A stretch of 64,000 nt of DNA from Sciurus carolinensis (GCF_902686445.1 NC_062220.1:92318143-92382142); one strand, 5' to 3'; counted from the first letter of the stretch, positions 43,113 through 55,061 are shown. Program-made: numbers and translations. Notes: generated by a model not told the origin, from the sequence alone.

Positions 43113-45535
43113 GATGAAAAAAAGATGCTTTTCCAAAGCAAGGAATCGGAGGGATACATATGGAACTCGAGAAATCCTGGTTATGTTCCGCATTCCAGGG
43201 TTTTGGATGTGTTTGGGGATGCCATGGGAACACTTTGGGTTTGCCTCTTCTCTGCGCTCTACCTAGCATGTTTTTGCTTGGCAGACTCCCTCACGTTGTG
43301 TGAAAATCAGTGGTGATCCAAGGAGGGAATTTGGGTCATATAACAGTAAATGACCAATTTTCTTGATTTAGAAATGTAATTCTTAAAATATTGGATTTCG
43401 AGGTTATTTTAAGAAGGGGTAAGGCCCAATATGGAAATATTCATATCACATACACATTGCCTTTTGCAATCATTTCCAGGAGTCCAAAACTCCAGGCCTA
43501 GAACACCATTACCAAAACGCTTCCACTGAGGTCTGAGAATACACCTGACCTGAGCGGTGGTATAATCCTTTTACTAGCGACCAGTTAATCCGATCCATCA
43601 GAATAATCTTCACTTTGGCTTTTAAGGGTTTATAAAAAGGAAACACAGGAAATGGCCTTGCTAGGAGCTTTTCAGAACCAGAAATAGTATCAAGTTAGTA
43701 AAAAAAAAAAAAAAAAATACCAACAATCAAATAAATATAATATACATCAAATTCAGGTTTCAAATGCTACTCAAGTCAGAAAAACAAAGGAGGATATGTT
43801 GATTATTTGGGGGAGAAATGGGGAGGATGGGAAAAGAAGACCAGATGTTCGATTTTCAACATCAATGTTTCTGAAGCCAAGAATATATTGCTGACCCAGC
43901 CATGATAAAATGTGCAGGGATTTCCAGCAATCTAGTCAGCTGATCTGTTTAAGGAGAAAAACAACAACTTTAAAATCGCAAAGTGAGACTGTAAATATGA
44001 TTATCTTATCTGGGATGCTGGTTATTTATACTGCAAAATGAATAGCTGCATAAAGGTCTTATTGTTTCTTATTGAAACAGACTTTAAGCCCGGGGAATGC
44101 CTTACCTTCACCAGGTTATCCAGAGAGAATGTTGTGTTTTATCTATTGATATGACTTTTATTCAATAGCCAATCTGACATTTATCAGGACACCATCAATT
44201 ATAACAAATGAAATAGAAGTCTTCATCTTATTGCTGGTTAGGTGAAATACTGTTCTCCTTTCACAATTGATAGGAATACATTTTGTTTGCTTTTTGTTTG
44301 AGCCGTTTTATAAGTTTGTTGTTATATTTGTTAGAATCAAACAACTTTACCAGTAACAGAGCTATGAGTTGTTTTAATAATGAGAAATTTTGTAGGTTTG
44401 GCTGCTTCATGACACCATTTAAAAGTTTGCACTCTGTCCACTTTTGATTTGATCTTGAAATTACCAAACTGAAGAAAAATGACTTTTATAAGGACACCAG
44501 CCCAATTGAAACTTTGCAAGATTGGAATCATTTAATTTTGGGAGGTTGTGTTCCATCCAAAAGCCTTCTGTGGTTTGTGTACCCCAAGAATGATTTTCAA
44601 TCCAAGTCATATTTGAATAAAGCAATGGATAACAACTTGTCCTGTATTTCCAAGAAACTTAATCTGGTGCAGGTTTGGGAGTCCAGGGTGTTTTATTCCA
44701 CTACCCTTTACAATAAGGGCTGCCGAGGGTTGGTTTGCAGGCTCACCGAAACCAAGATTTTACTGCATTAGCCAAATCATGACACAAAAACTGTCGATTT
44801 TATGTTAGGTTTAAAAAATTACATCTCAAATAAGTATATTTTCTTTTTGTCAAAACGTACAGTCTTTGTGTTTTCTAATGCCAAAGAAAGAAGAGATTAT
44901 TTCTAGCAGAGTAATCTTGCTCTTTTTTTCCCCTTTCCTCTGTTCAAGATAGACAAAAGTATTTTTGCTATTTTCTTAGAAAGAATGACCTCAATATCAA
45001 CCGTCTTTTTCCAACTATAACTTTGGCAACTTCAGTAAAGACATGATGACTTTGTGTTGCCCCTTGTTGATTTACACTTTTCATAATCCTAAAAAATTCT
45101 CCACTTTCCAGGACTGGGGTCTACTTTTTCCTGCAGCTTAACCCACCCTGACTTTTCCACTAGCTCTGCATGAAATAAGACCTCTAAGACAGATAGGCTA
45201 AACCAAAGGTCAGTGATCACAGGGAAATTATCTTTAGCAATAAAATGATTTTTAATCCTAATCTTTTAAATGTAAGGTTTGGTTTCCTGGGCAAAAAGAG
45301 TAGCATTGCTTGTTACTTTGTCTTTAATTGACTTTAAAATATTTCAATGTAGACTTCAGAGTGGTGAATTCTTGAGTTAATCCACGTCTGTACCCTCAGG
45401 TGGGCAACTTACTAATTGCAGCTGCCTAGTCAGAGGTGATTGGTCAACACACAGAAGACTCTAATCAAGGGTCCAAAAGTTATTGCAAGGTGTGGGAGGC
45501 AGCCTCCCAGCCTCCCAACATTATCCTTTGTGATC
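43113..45535. other. AT-rich unique sequence, candidate conserved non-coding region
   Basis: About 2.4 kb without recognised transposons apart from an A-run (about 43700-43717). The stretch at 43900-44770 has the even AT-rich texture often seen in conserved non-coding elements. Only an alignment can decide. Confidence 0.35.
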
Positions 45536-45537
45536 TT

Positions 45538-46016
45538 CTTCCCTGGAGTGTGGGCTGAAGCAAGCAATTTGATTTAACCAATGGAATACAGGCAAAATAA
45601 TAAGATGCCACTTCCAAGACTAGGTTATCAAAGATTGTGACTTCCATCTTACTAGCAAATGCTCTCTTGCCGTCTATACGTGCTGGCTTTGAAGAAATAA
45701 ACTCCATGTTGGATACATGGCAAGGAACCATGGGCAGTCTCCAGTCAGAGACAAACCAGAATCCTCCATCCAACAACACACAAAGAACTGAATCTGCCAA
45801 TGACTGCCTGAATGAGCAGGGAAGTGGATATTTCCTGACTGGAGCTGTTAGATGAACACAGGTGTGACTGACACCTTGAAAATGGTTTTTAAGAGCCCTG
45901 GAAGGAGAAGACCTGGTAAAACTGTGTCTGAATTCTTGTTCCACAGAAACTGTGAGTAAATGTTTTAAATTATTATATTTCAGGGTAATTTGTTATGCAA
46001 CAATAGGTCACTAATA
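45538..46016 (+). mobile_element. MaLR-type LTR (MLT1-like)
   Basis: GATTTAACCAATGGAATACA, CCACTTCCAAGACTAGGTTA, ACATGGCAAGGAACCATGGG, CACAGAAACTGTGAGTAAAT and GGTAATTTGTTATGCAACAA are in the order expected. It shares these landmarks with 6961-7357. Confidence 0.75.
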
Positions 46017-46039
46017 TGCAAGGACTACAACAGATCATG

Positions 46040-46115
46040 TTTTACTCTTATAGTAGTTGATCTAACATACAATAAGTAAATTAGTTGGATGTGAATTATG
46101 CCTCAATAAAGCTAT
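46040..46115 (+). mobile_element. Old L1 3' terminus
   Basis: AATTATGCCTCAATAAAGCT, then ATTTAAACA is the end motif of several old L1 families. Confidence 0.55.
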
Positions 46116-47035
46116 TTAAACATATATATTACAGCATTTCTTAAGTAATGTAAATGTTATTGGAAACACACACATATATCTGTGAAAGGAGTGGTGTAAA
46201 AATATACATGAGTTGGCTAGAAATAATGTGCAGTAGTGTACCTCTGCCTTTGCATGTAAGAAGCAGAAGAATACGGCAAGTTCAGAGCTCAGTACTCTAT
46301 CAAACGTTCTCCTATGCCAGGACTCACACTTAGTCCTGGATTCACCCATGACGTGGAGGGATTATGGGGCATGATCTGACTCAGGTTAGCTAAGATCTAC
46401 CATTAGAATACGCTGGTCTTTGCCCCAAACAAAATCTTCAAGCAAAGTACATTTTGAGGATTCTGAAGGACGTAAACTCTCTACATGAGTAGGTTTCATG
46501 ACATTTTTATGCCTATGTTACTAATTGACTGTGAGACAGAATTTGGTCAAGAGACTTGCTTTCATCGAAACATACTATCTGCTGTTGAGTGTATGGGAAA
46601 CCTGTACCTTCTAAGAGGGGCTAAAGAAATCCACCAACAAGAACTGGGAAATCATGAATGACTAAGTTAACTTAGATCATTCCACAACAGTGCTTTTGAG
46701 CCAAGGGATTAATGCATCAGACAATGACTGTATCCCCTGTAAAAAAAAAATGGGGGCCATTGTGTGTCCTGGAGGTTTTGTCTTTGCTATGGCAGATTGA
46801 TTAAATTGGTCCCTCAGCTGAGCCATCAGTTAATTTAAGCAACCTCAAAGACATAATGGTACAAGTCATTCTCTTAGTCAAAAACCTTTCATGGTCTTTT
46901 TTTTTCTCCCCAAGAACTAAATCTGATCCCTTTGTCTTAAACACAAGGCTCAGACATTTTCTGTTGTTGTTGTTATTTTCTACTCTCTATCATACACCAC
47001 ATTGGTCAATTTCTGAAACATAGCCAGTTCTTGTC
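46116..47035. other. Unique sequence, no feature recognised
   Basis: No repeat family or exon was recognised. Confidence 0.35.
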
Positions 47036-47039
47036 CTTT

Positions 47040-47205
47040 GTTCCTTCTTTATCTTTATTCATTAAACTCCATCCATCTGAATGATCTTCCCACCCATTAG
47101 CTTTGAACAGTGTTTACTATATCTCAGGCCCTTGGTTACAAAAATAAATAAAGTATGTCTCCTCCCATAAGAAGGTACTTGTTTATGAATAAAAGAAAGT
47201 CTAGT
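47040..47205 (-). mobile_element. L2 LINE 3' end, reversed, diverged
   Basis: AACAGTGTTTACTATATCTC, AGGCCCTTGGTTACAAAAAT and a weak match beyond. The call is tentative. Confidence 0.4.
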
Positions 47206-47454
47206 AGAGTAGAGGAAAGAGAGTGGGAGAAAGGAGGGAGGACAGGAGGATAAGAAGGCGAGAAAAGGGGGGATCATGAGCCAAAATTGATTTCCAGGCA
47301 TGCACGTGTTTGTTGGGGTGAATCAACTACTGTTTATGACTATGAAGCTCGAATAATAAGAAGGCAAAAATAAAAAATAAAAAGATGCTTACTTAGTGTG
47401 TGAGCTGGCCATATCAGCAATTGAATACAATTTGGCAAATGATGTGAGTGGTTG

Positions 47455-47690
47455 TTGTGAGTAGATTTAAATATGGCTACCAATTCTTTGTGGTTCTTCC
47501 TGTTAAAAAGTGACTCCCTTTTCCCCCTTCACATGAGCCTGGTCTATTCCTGTGTGTTGCTTGGATCTATAGAACGCAGAGGAAGTGGCCTCTAGATATG
47601 TTGCAAACTTCAACCCTTCCTCTTGAATCCAGCCACCATGTAAAGAAGTTCAGTGGAGCCTGCTGAAGACTGAAAGGCCAGGTGGAAGAG
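47455..47690 (+). mobile_element. MLT1-type LTR fragment
   Basis: GAGCCTGGTCTATTCCTGTG, GGATCTATAGAACGCAGAGG, AAGTGGCCTCTAGATATG, CCACCATGTAAAGAAGTTCA resemble the 'gcctggccttgtgacttgct' to 'ccatgtgaagaagcccagg' part of MLT1-type LTRs. Confidence 0.55.
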
Positions 47691-47699
47691 AAGGAGGCA

Positions 47700-48335
47700 C
47701 CTCCGTCAATGGTAGCAGTGTATTAGTCAGGTTTGAAAATTTTCTATATGATGCTTTGACAGCTAGGAGGACTTTCAGACCTGGGGAGGAAGCACCCCTT
47801 GCAGGGGCAGCTAATTCCTGGAGGTGGTGGACAGCTTGCCTGGAGCTCACCTGTCATGTGCAGACTGCCTGACCAGTGCTGTGCCCTGTACCTCCTTATG
47901 TAACTCTCATACCAAGCCAGTCTATCCCCTGTCCTATGTAAACCCAGGGCCAGGTACCAGACAACCAGGGATAGCCGTTCAGTTCCCCAGAATCATTCAG
48001 ACTAGCCAATCCTAAGCTGTTTGCCCTGCTTTGCTTGACTTTGCCCATAACAACCCCAATACAGGAATTGACCTAGATGTTCCCTTCACTCCCGTTTCTG
48101 CCTCAAGACTGAATCCTGGTACTGCCCTATGTGGCCCTATAGCTTGTGGTGTGTCCCCTTCTCTGGGGAAATGTAAACCTGAAAATCCTCTTACAAGGTC
48201 ATTAGTTTTTTTGAGTTGTCACTCAGTCACCTCCATAAATTAAAATCCTGTGGGTTCATATTTGAGAACAAGCACCAACTGGTTGAACTCCCCCACCTGA
48301 GTCAAGCCTTCAGAGGGCTCCAGTCACAGGAATGA
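47700..48335 (+). mobile_element. Possible ERV-type LTR, unassigned
   Basis: The sequence has LTR-like texture: CCCTATGTGGCCCTATAGCT, GGGGAAATGTAAACCTGAAA, then CACCTCCATAAATTAAAATC. I recognise the style but not the family, and no terminal duplication was located. It may be ordinary unique DNA. Confidence 0.3.
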
Positions 48336-49058
48336 GCTCAGGACAAATCCGTAGAGCTTCCAGGAAGAGTCCAGCCTCCGTTGTAAATTCACAAGAAAAT
48401 AAATGCTGTGGGACAGAGACAGAATTGTGACTCGGTGAGCAGCTGTGCATTGTCCAGAGCTCAGGCAACTAGGTTAGCAGACTCTGAGTCTTTGGGACTC
48501 AGAGTTACGTCCCAACTCTGTAACTTGTACCAACTGATCTCAATCCAAAATCATTCTTGTCTATAGGCCTATGTAAGTGAATTCTGTCCAGTGGTGGATT
48601 ACACTCCCTTCTCCCACAAAACCCTGCTTTGTCTCCATTTTCACATTCATTTTAAGCATTTCTTTACTCCATGTAAATTTATGCTTCTTTGACTTCTCCT
48701 TTGAATCAGTTATGACATCTACCAGTTTCTACCAATTCATGAGTTAAATAAAATTTGAATGTGGACTCATTTTATACCTGTATGAAAGTCATGGTCTTAT
48801 CTTATTCTGAAAATCATCCCTTAACATAGTTATTTTACACCATTGAATTTTGAGGTGTAACCATGGATGTTTGAAGGCAGCGAAGGTTGAATCCATTGCT
48901 CACATCCCAAAGCCTTGTATGTCTTTCCTGTCCACAGGAGTAATAGAAAAATGTCATTTCTTTATGCCATAGATTATAAGTACTTCTAAAGGAAAATAGC
49001 CCAGCAACATTCTGACCAAGGGGAGGCAGTGAGGAGATGAGGGAAAGGGCAATGGCTT
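48336..49058. other. Unique sequence, no feature recognised
   Basis: No repeat family or exon was recognised. Confidence 0.35.
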
Positions 49059-49061
49059 GCC

Positions 49062-49141
49062 CCATTGAATAATCTGGGTTCAAACCAACTCCACCATGTA
49101 CCAGTGTGAGTATATTTGTTAATATTGTTAAGCCTTAATTT
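49062..49141 (+). mobile_element. MIR SINE, left part (split by an L1)
   Basis: GAATAATCTGGGTTCAAACC, AACTCCACCATGTACCAGTG, TTAATATTGTTAAGCCTTAA match the MIR core up to the L1 insertion point. Confidence 0.65.
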
Positions 49142-49194
49142 CAAAAAATGCTTTTGTCATTGCATTATAGTTATATACAATAGTATATACAATA

Positions 49195-49224
49195 GATTAT
49201 GTCAAAGTTCACTTTGACATAATC
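49195..49224. repeat. Perfect 13-bp inverted repeat with 4-base loop
   Basis: GATTATGTCAAAG at 49195-49207 and CTTTGACATAATC at 49212-49224 are exact reverse complements around TTCA. The hairpin lies in the L1 3' UTR. Confidence 0.95.
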
Positions 49225-49687
49225 ATACATACACAGAATATAATTTTTCTGTTTCTGTCTCCAGTACTTCCTCTTTCCCTTCCTTCCTCCCTCGCCCTTC
49301 CTTCTACCCTACTGGTCTTCCTCCTATTTATTTATTTTTATTTTAATGGTGCTTTATACATGAAGGTGGAATTCATTTCAAAATATATGTGTATAAATAT
49401 ATATATATATATTAATCAATTTAATCAATTCATTTTTGAGGTTCCTTCCTTTTCCCATTTCTTCATTCTTCCCCTCAATTCCCTTCCTCAACTCCATTGA
49501 TCTTCCTTTAATTTTCATGGAATTCCCCCATTTTTTTCCTTTATTTTGCTCCAGCTTCTACATATGAGAGAAAACATTTGACTTTTGACTGAGTCTGACT
49601 TATTTTGCTTAGCATGTTGTTCTCCAGTTCCACCCATTTACAAGCAAAAGTCATAATTTCATTCTTCTTTATGACAGAGTAAAACTC

Positions 49688-49692
<5 letters not shown>

Positions 49693-49735
<43 letters not shown>
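49693..49735 (+). repeat. (TA)21 microsatellite inside L1 ORF2 remnant
   Basis: Forty-three bases of alternating TA at the place where L1 ORF2 normally has a short TATATAC (compare TGGTATATACACAATGG at 23276-23292). Confidence 0.96.
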
Positions 49736-49737
<2 letters not shown>

Positions 49738-49796
49738 GCTTTATCCATTCATTCCATTCATCTACTGATAGGCACCTGGCCTAGTTCCATAATTTG

Positions 49797-49875
49797 TAAG
49801 CCTCAATTTATTCATGAACCAAAATCACACTTACTGCCTAAGATTATAGTAAGCACTATGTAGAACTGTGTAGCA
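49797..49875 (+). mobile_element. MIR SINE, right part (split by an L1)
   Basis: GTAAGCCTCAATTTATTCAT, then CACTTACTGCCTAAGATTAT, AGTAAGCACTATG continues the MIR from 49141. Confidence 0.6.
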
Positions 49876-50886
49876 GATGCTTTAATTGTCCATCTGACAT
49901 TCACTTCCTCAAGTCCAAACAGAGCTCCAGTTGATCTAGGTGTCCACATTGTCTCCACCTCCAGCACAGGGTCCTAAGCAGTGGGAAACGGTTCTTTTCT
50001 GGCATCTGTGACTGTTCAGGAGAGAGCACATGATTGCGGGTCTAGTGGAGGGAAGCAAACAGGGCTGGTTTGCATCCCATGCTGGAAGAAAGTGTTCTCT
50101 TTCTCTCTCTCTCTTCTGTGTGTGAATTAGGAAACACATGGATACTGATGGCTGCAGATGACCATCTTTTAACCAAGAGGAAAAACAGTTTTAGAACACA
50201 ACTTCTGTTGGGAGTCACAACAGCAGAAAGACCAAAGCTGTAAGCCCAGAGCCTGGCCCATAGTCAGTACTCGGAATAAGTAGGAGCTTGGGTTCTGTGG
50301 ATGTGGAGAAGAACGCTCCTTTGAATGGGTATCAAGAGGCCCCTGGAGTGTTGGCTGGTAAGAACTGGAAGGACTACTCTGTTTCCCGTATATTGTGTAA
50401 GGAAAGTGCAGTTTTATCATGTGATCAGCCTTAAGTGATTGTTCCCCTTAAAACCAAAATTCAAGTACAATTGGGACTTTGGCCTCTGTATTCAATTGCC
50501 TGTAACCATAATTCATTTCTGTCAAAAATACAGTTTTTCTTCTCCCGCCAAATTGTTGAATCACACTTTTCAAGAGCTTGGCAAAGTAGTATTTTCCCAT
50601 TAGAGATAACATTTTTTAACTTTGATTTTTTCCCCCTTTATTATATAATAACAATAGCCAAAACCCAGTATCTGCTAACAGAGTATCTGTGAGTACCTGC
50701 TGGCACCAGAACAAAGTGATGCTTCCAATTCAACTCTTCTTTTTTGAGATATGATGTGATAATGGACTTGGACATTTTTATCACTGGCTAAACCTCGGCA
50801 TTTTATTGAACTTCCAATCATTCCTCTGAACACAATTTTGCCAAAATGCAGACATGCATGTGCACATGTGCACACACACGCATTTA
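49876..50886. other. Unique sequence with a short MIR-like patch
   Basis: A MIR 3' motif, CCAGAGCCTGGCCCATAGTC, lies at about 50247-50270. Nothing else was recognised. Confidence 0.4.
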
Positions 50887-50887
50887 G

Positions 50888-51093
50888 CTTGTTTTGTTTT
50901 GTTTTTGTTACTGGGGATTGAACCCAGAGGCACTTATCACTGAGCTACATCTCCAGGCTGTTTTGTTTTTTGAGACAGGGCCTTGCTAGGTTGCCAAGGC
51001 TAGCTTTGAACTTGTCATCCTCCTGTCTCAGCCTTAGAGTTGCTGGGATTACAGGTATGCACCACCATGCCTTTTTTTTTTTTTTTTTTTTTT
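50888..51093 (-). mobile_element. Composite SINE, minus, with T-runs on both sides
   Basis: The ID half (TACTGGGGATTGAACCCAG, CTGAGCTACATCTCCAGG) and B1-like half (TTGAGACAGGGCCTTGCTAG, GCTGGGATTACAGGTATGCA) are complete. A T-rich tail lies at the left as expected, but a second run of 22 T at 51072-51093 follows the right end. Confidence 0.93.
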
Positions 51094-51365
51094 CGTTTTT
51101 AGATATCAACAACAAACATACAAAGGAAGAAGCAGACTCACTGACAAGGTATATCTTGCTTTCTAAACTCTTAAAAGCATCAGCCTGGCTTTAAGATGTG
51201 GGACAAGATAAGGAAGTTAATCCAAAGTGATGCTTTTTTCTTTCTTTCTCTCTTTCTTCATTTTATTTCCTGGAGTTTTGAAATCTAGAGACTAACAGGT
51301 AAATATTTCAAGTCTAGAAAAATGGCAAACGTTGCATGTCACAGAACTGATCATTGTGTAATTTT

Positions 51366-51491
51366 TTGGGGGGTGGGTACTGGGGATTGAACCCAGGGGC
51401 ACTTGACCACTGAACCACATCCCCAGCCCCCTTTTGTATCTTATTTAGAGACAAGGACTCACTGAATTGCTTAGTGCCTCACTTTTGCTGA
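51366..51491 (-). mobile_element. 5'-truncated composite SINE, minus
   Basis: The ID half (TACTGGGGATTGAACCCAGG) is full, and the B1-like half stops at TTAGTGCCTCAC. CATTGTGTAATTTT (51352-51365) and CATTGTGTGATTTT (51492-51505) form a 14-bp target duplication with one mismatch, which shows that the truncation occurred at insertion. Confidence 0.92.
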
Positions 51492-51505
51492 CATTGTGTG
51501 ATTTT

Positions 51506-52690
51506 GATGATGATCTGTTTAATCTTATGAATCCATTCTTATTTGGTGTGTCCATTTGGATAGGTCTTTGGTATACTTCAGAAGTACCCAAGGAGATCTC
51601 TGTGGTCAAATGCCTGTTTGGTTTCTAAACTTACATCTTGCCCTCTGTGATCACTCAGTGCCTGAGACAAGTCCAAGTCCCAGTTAGGGTTAAACATAAA
51701 ATCCTGTCTCTTGGTACAATTCATTAAGAGACAATTTGACTATAATAGCTACTTAATGTGTCTGCAGTATATTTTCACTATAGACAAAATCAATAGAGAC
51801 GATCAATAAAAAGAATTATCACAAATTTCCTGACAACTCCATGGTGGCTGGGAAGCCACGGCAGAAGGGGCGGGTCATTGTGTTGGGTTGAACAGGCAGG
51901 GGGTTTGTCTCTTAACCATCGGAAGCCAGTCTAGACTGGTTATCTTGTAGTGCCAGCCTTGTGGCTCCCCGAGAGAGCTGTCCACAGTTCCTTTTCTGGT
52001 TTATTCATTGACCCATTACCCTGATCTTTTCCTACTTCCTACCCTGGTTCTCAGCCCTTCTCTGACTAAAGACAGCCTGGGGTGAGTTCTGGAGTCTGGG
52101 CTTTTTGATTTTCATTTTCAAGAAACTCTTCAGAAACAGGCAGCCTTTGTGCGGTCAAGTCAAGAGAGTGACAGCAGAATGAACATAGTCTCCCATTCTG
52201 CACTTCTCCATGTTGTTGACTTGTTTATGTTCACCTTATCCATGCAGAAAAGATGCAAGCATATGATGGTAACAACAACACATACCACACAGTACAATGG
52301 AAGAGCAAATCGCAGTCCTGGAGCAGGACATGTGGACAGCTTACTGGTTGCAAGTGGGCAGTATAATGAAAGAGGATGGTTGTGGAACTGACCCCTGCTG
52401 CCTTTGAATGCTGAATCCATCCACCCAGGACTACTCTCTCCAGACTCCTGGTTATGGGAGAGAATCAAATGTCTTATTATCCTTATATATGAAAAATTCT
52501 GTTCATTGCAACCAACAGTATCCTACCAATACCAATAGGCGCTATTAATATCTCTACTACAAGGATGAAAGCAACTGAGGTTTGCCAGGATGACTTGGCA
52601 CATGAGTAGCAATGCCTGGGTCTTTTCCTCCCCTGTCTTGCCCCATAGCCAAAAGTCTTAATCCCATTCATAGTAATGGTTTAACTTCAC
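51506..52690. other. Unique sequence, no feature recognised
   Basis: No repeat family was recognised. Opposed frames at 52149-52391 (plus) and 52160-52468 (minus) cover the same bases and are not credited. Confidence 0.35.
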
Positions 52691-52694
52691 CTAG

Positions 52695-52795
52695 GGTCTA
52701 GATCGAAAATGCAGATTCTTCTACTTCACTTCCAAGGACTCCATTCAGGAACTCCATTAGGGATTCAGGAATCTCCATTTTATGCCAGCCGCACA
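52695..52795 (+). mobile_element. MER5-like hAT fragment
   Basis: GAAAATGCAGATTCTTCTAC, AGGGATTCAGGAATCTCCAT, TTTATGCC fit the MER5 middle. Confidence 0.5.
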
Positions 52796-53750
52796 GGCTG
52801 TCCTAGTGCTAGGGCTTCCTGAACCCCATTTGCAGAGCCCCGGTGCTATGTCGTCATACCTCTCAGTCCTGTCCACTTTTCCCCAGAACCTACCCTTCCC
52901 CACACTTGGGGCTGATGTCACCACAGCCCCTATTGTCCCACTGCTGGCCTCATGTCCAGTGCCAGAGTCAGTTCAGACACTAGTCTACCTTAGCTCAAAA
53001 GCACAAAGCCCTTGTCCTTTGGGATCTGAGGCTGAAAAGTGAGAGCCATCAGGAAGGGTGGGAAAGGGCCACCATTGCTTCTCTCCTCATGAGTAGTATT
53101 GTTTTATTTGTCAAAATGGATATCCTGGGTGCCCACAGATGGAAACAAATACCTTTACTCACTCAACTTACTAGCTGGCTCGTGACTGAGATGTCAACTG
53201 CGCAAAAACCAGCAAAGTAAAATGGTCTCGAATCTTCATTTATGGGGCATGTAGAATAGACGTGTGGAAAACAGTGCACACATTCATTTGTATTTCAAAG
53301 AAATCCAAGTGGTTTACTGTCACTCAGCCAGAGAGACTCAGAATCTAAATGTAATATTGCAGGAAGCCATGAAACCAAAGTTTTGAATTTTTCTCAAAAA
53401 TTTCATTTTTAATAATAAAAAGTCACAAGCCCCTGTGTCTCATAAAAATAAATGAACGTTTTCACTCTTAAACCGATAAAGCAGTTGAAAGTTGGAAGCC
53501 ATCTAATGCTTTCTGTGTAGCTCATCTAGGTCATCCAAAGATTCAGAGCAGAAATCATTCTGTTTTTCTAATAGGGGAAACTGAGGAGGCACCAAGTCCA
53601 TGTCCTGGGTGTGACTGTTGACAAGTTGCCTAGTAGCTACTCTAATTTGGAAGAGCAGTTCTGTGGAGAATTGGAGAAAGGCCCAGAGTCTGTAGCATGG
53701 CATGTTCTGGTCCAGTGAGCATGTTCAGCTATATTTCTAGCTGGGCCTGT
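52796..53750. other. Unique sequence with a possible MIR fragment
   Basis: AATAGGGGAAACTGAGGAGG, CAAGTTGCCTAGTAG at 53570-53640 resembles a reversed MIR. Nothing else was recognised. Confidence 0.35.
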
Positions 53751-53754
53751 CTTG

Positions 53755-54135
53755 TCCCCAAGGACCTGTGGTCCTTCAGAGGGTCATGTTTCTTCAAAAC
53801 TTTGCTCAGGCTGCCCTTTCTCATTGACAGGCCCTCCTGCTCCTTTCCCACACAGCTAGTACACATTCATCCACTGCTCACTCATCACCAGAGGCTTTTG
53901 GTGCTCCCCTGTGGCTGTGTTCTCTGGCCCTCCAACAGCACTTTAATACCCAAAGATTTTTATGTGTCTTTGGTATTCATGTATCTGGCCTTCCCACCAT
54001 GTCCCACCAAAACACTCCCAGAGCATCTTGACAGCTGGATCCTGTTTAACTCATCTTTGGTTTCCCAGGACAGATCACTTTGCCAAACGCAGAATAAATG
54101 CTCATGAAATGCTTGTTGAAGGGATAAGTAGATAA
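53755..54135 (+). mobile_element. L2 LINE 3' region
   Basis: The end is clear (GAATAAATGCTCATGAAATG, TTGTTGAAGGGATAAG). The upstream part matches the L2 3' region loosely, so its left border is approximate. Confidence 0.55.
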
Positions 54136-54912
54136 ACCCATGCAGACCTATGGTAATGTGAGAAAAAAGATACTGCCTTCCACCTCATCTTGCTCCCTAC
54201 AAGAAGCTGGAGGAAAAAACTGGGTGGGGGAAGGGAGGAAACCCATTCAACTTCTTGGCCCATTTTTCCCAGGGGCTATGTCTCCCCTCTTGGTCTGAGG
54301 AATGTAAACACTGAAAATATAGCTCAAATTCCTTTCAATGATAAATAACTTCTTCTTCCATTAAAACGAGGGAGAAGGAAAACTGACGGTCACTGGGGGG
54401 CAGTGATTTCTTCTGGGCTGCCAGGGAACATGTTTGTGGCTGTCGTGGGTATTTGGGCAAAGATGCTACCTCGAGGGCTGGGATCACTTAAGGCTATCCC
54501 ATTTTGGGGGAAATTTTTTAAAGGCTTTTCTTCCCTTCAAAGGAAGACTGACACCCTGGCAGTTCCCCTCGGTATTCCCAGTTTAATCTTGAATGAAAAA
54601 ACTTCAGGCTTTGGAATGATTGCTCCTGTTCTCCTTGGGTACAAAGACTGGAAATTGAGTAGCAGTTTTAGGGTGAGGGGCACATTGCCTCCAGCACCAG
54701 GGTGTCAGCCTCCCCACCAGGGGACTGGAGCCAGGCTGGGGTCGACATATTTACTCAGGCCTCCAGGCAAGACTGCCCACTGTGATGTAGGGCTGCCCGC
54801 AGCCTAATGGGCTGTCCTGCTGGCTTTCTCGGGGTCTGGTGGATCATGCTATCTCTAGGCAACCTTCCCTCACAAAAGGTTCAGGTATTTGAATTTTTAC
54901 GTTGGAAGACCA
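54136..54912. other. Unique sequence, open frame of unknown meaning
   Basis: A 134-codon frame at 54403-54807 crosses a GC-richer, repeat-free stretch. I recognise no domain and found no clear splice borders. A conserved non-coding element is an alternative. Confidence 0.3.
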
Positions 54913-54926
54913 GAAAATTGGTTATT

Positions 54927-55061
54927 TTTTAAAAAATAGACTTTTAGAAGTTGATAGACCTTTATTTTATTTATTCATTTTATGTGGTGCAGAGAATCGA
55001 GCCCAGTGCTTCACACATGCTAGGCAAGTGCTCTACCACTGAGTCACAACCCCAGTCTCTG
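54927..55061 (-). mobile_element. ID SINE, minus, with target duplication
   Basis: The ID box (AGAGAATCGAGCCCAGTGCT, TAGGCAAGTGCTCTACCAC) with a long T-rich tail on its left. GAAAATTGGTTATT occurs at 54913-54926 and again at 55062-55075, a perfect 14-bp target duplication. Confidence 0.95.

Larger units (their letters stand above)
49142..49796 (-). mobile_element. 5'-truncated L1, minus, inserted in a MIR
   Basis: On the minus strand it holds the ORF2 end (CTATCAGTAGATGAATGGAA, ACATGCTAAGCAAAATAAG) and a 3' UTR with a purine-rich stretch. TAAGCCTTAATTT (49129-49141) and TAAGCCTCAATTT (49797-49809) are a 13-bp target duplication with one mismatch, and they are part of the interrupted MIR. A long TA tract has grown inside the ORF2 remnant, which has no open frame. 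Confidence 0.88.

Noticed and set aside
49062..49875. A possible small RNA precursor at the 13-bp hairpin (49195-49224)
   Set aside because: The stem is too short for a microRNA precursor and lies in an L1 3' UTR. It is kept only as a structural note.
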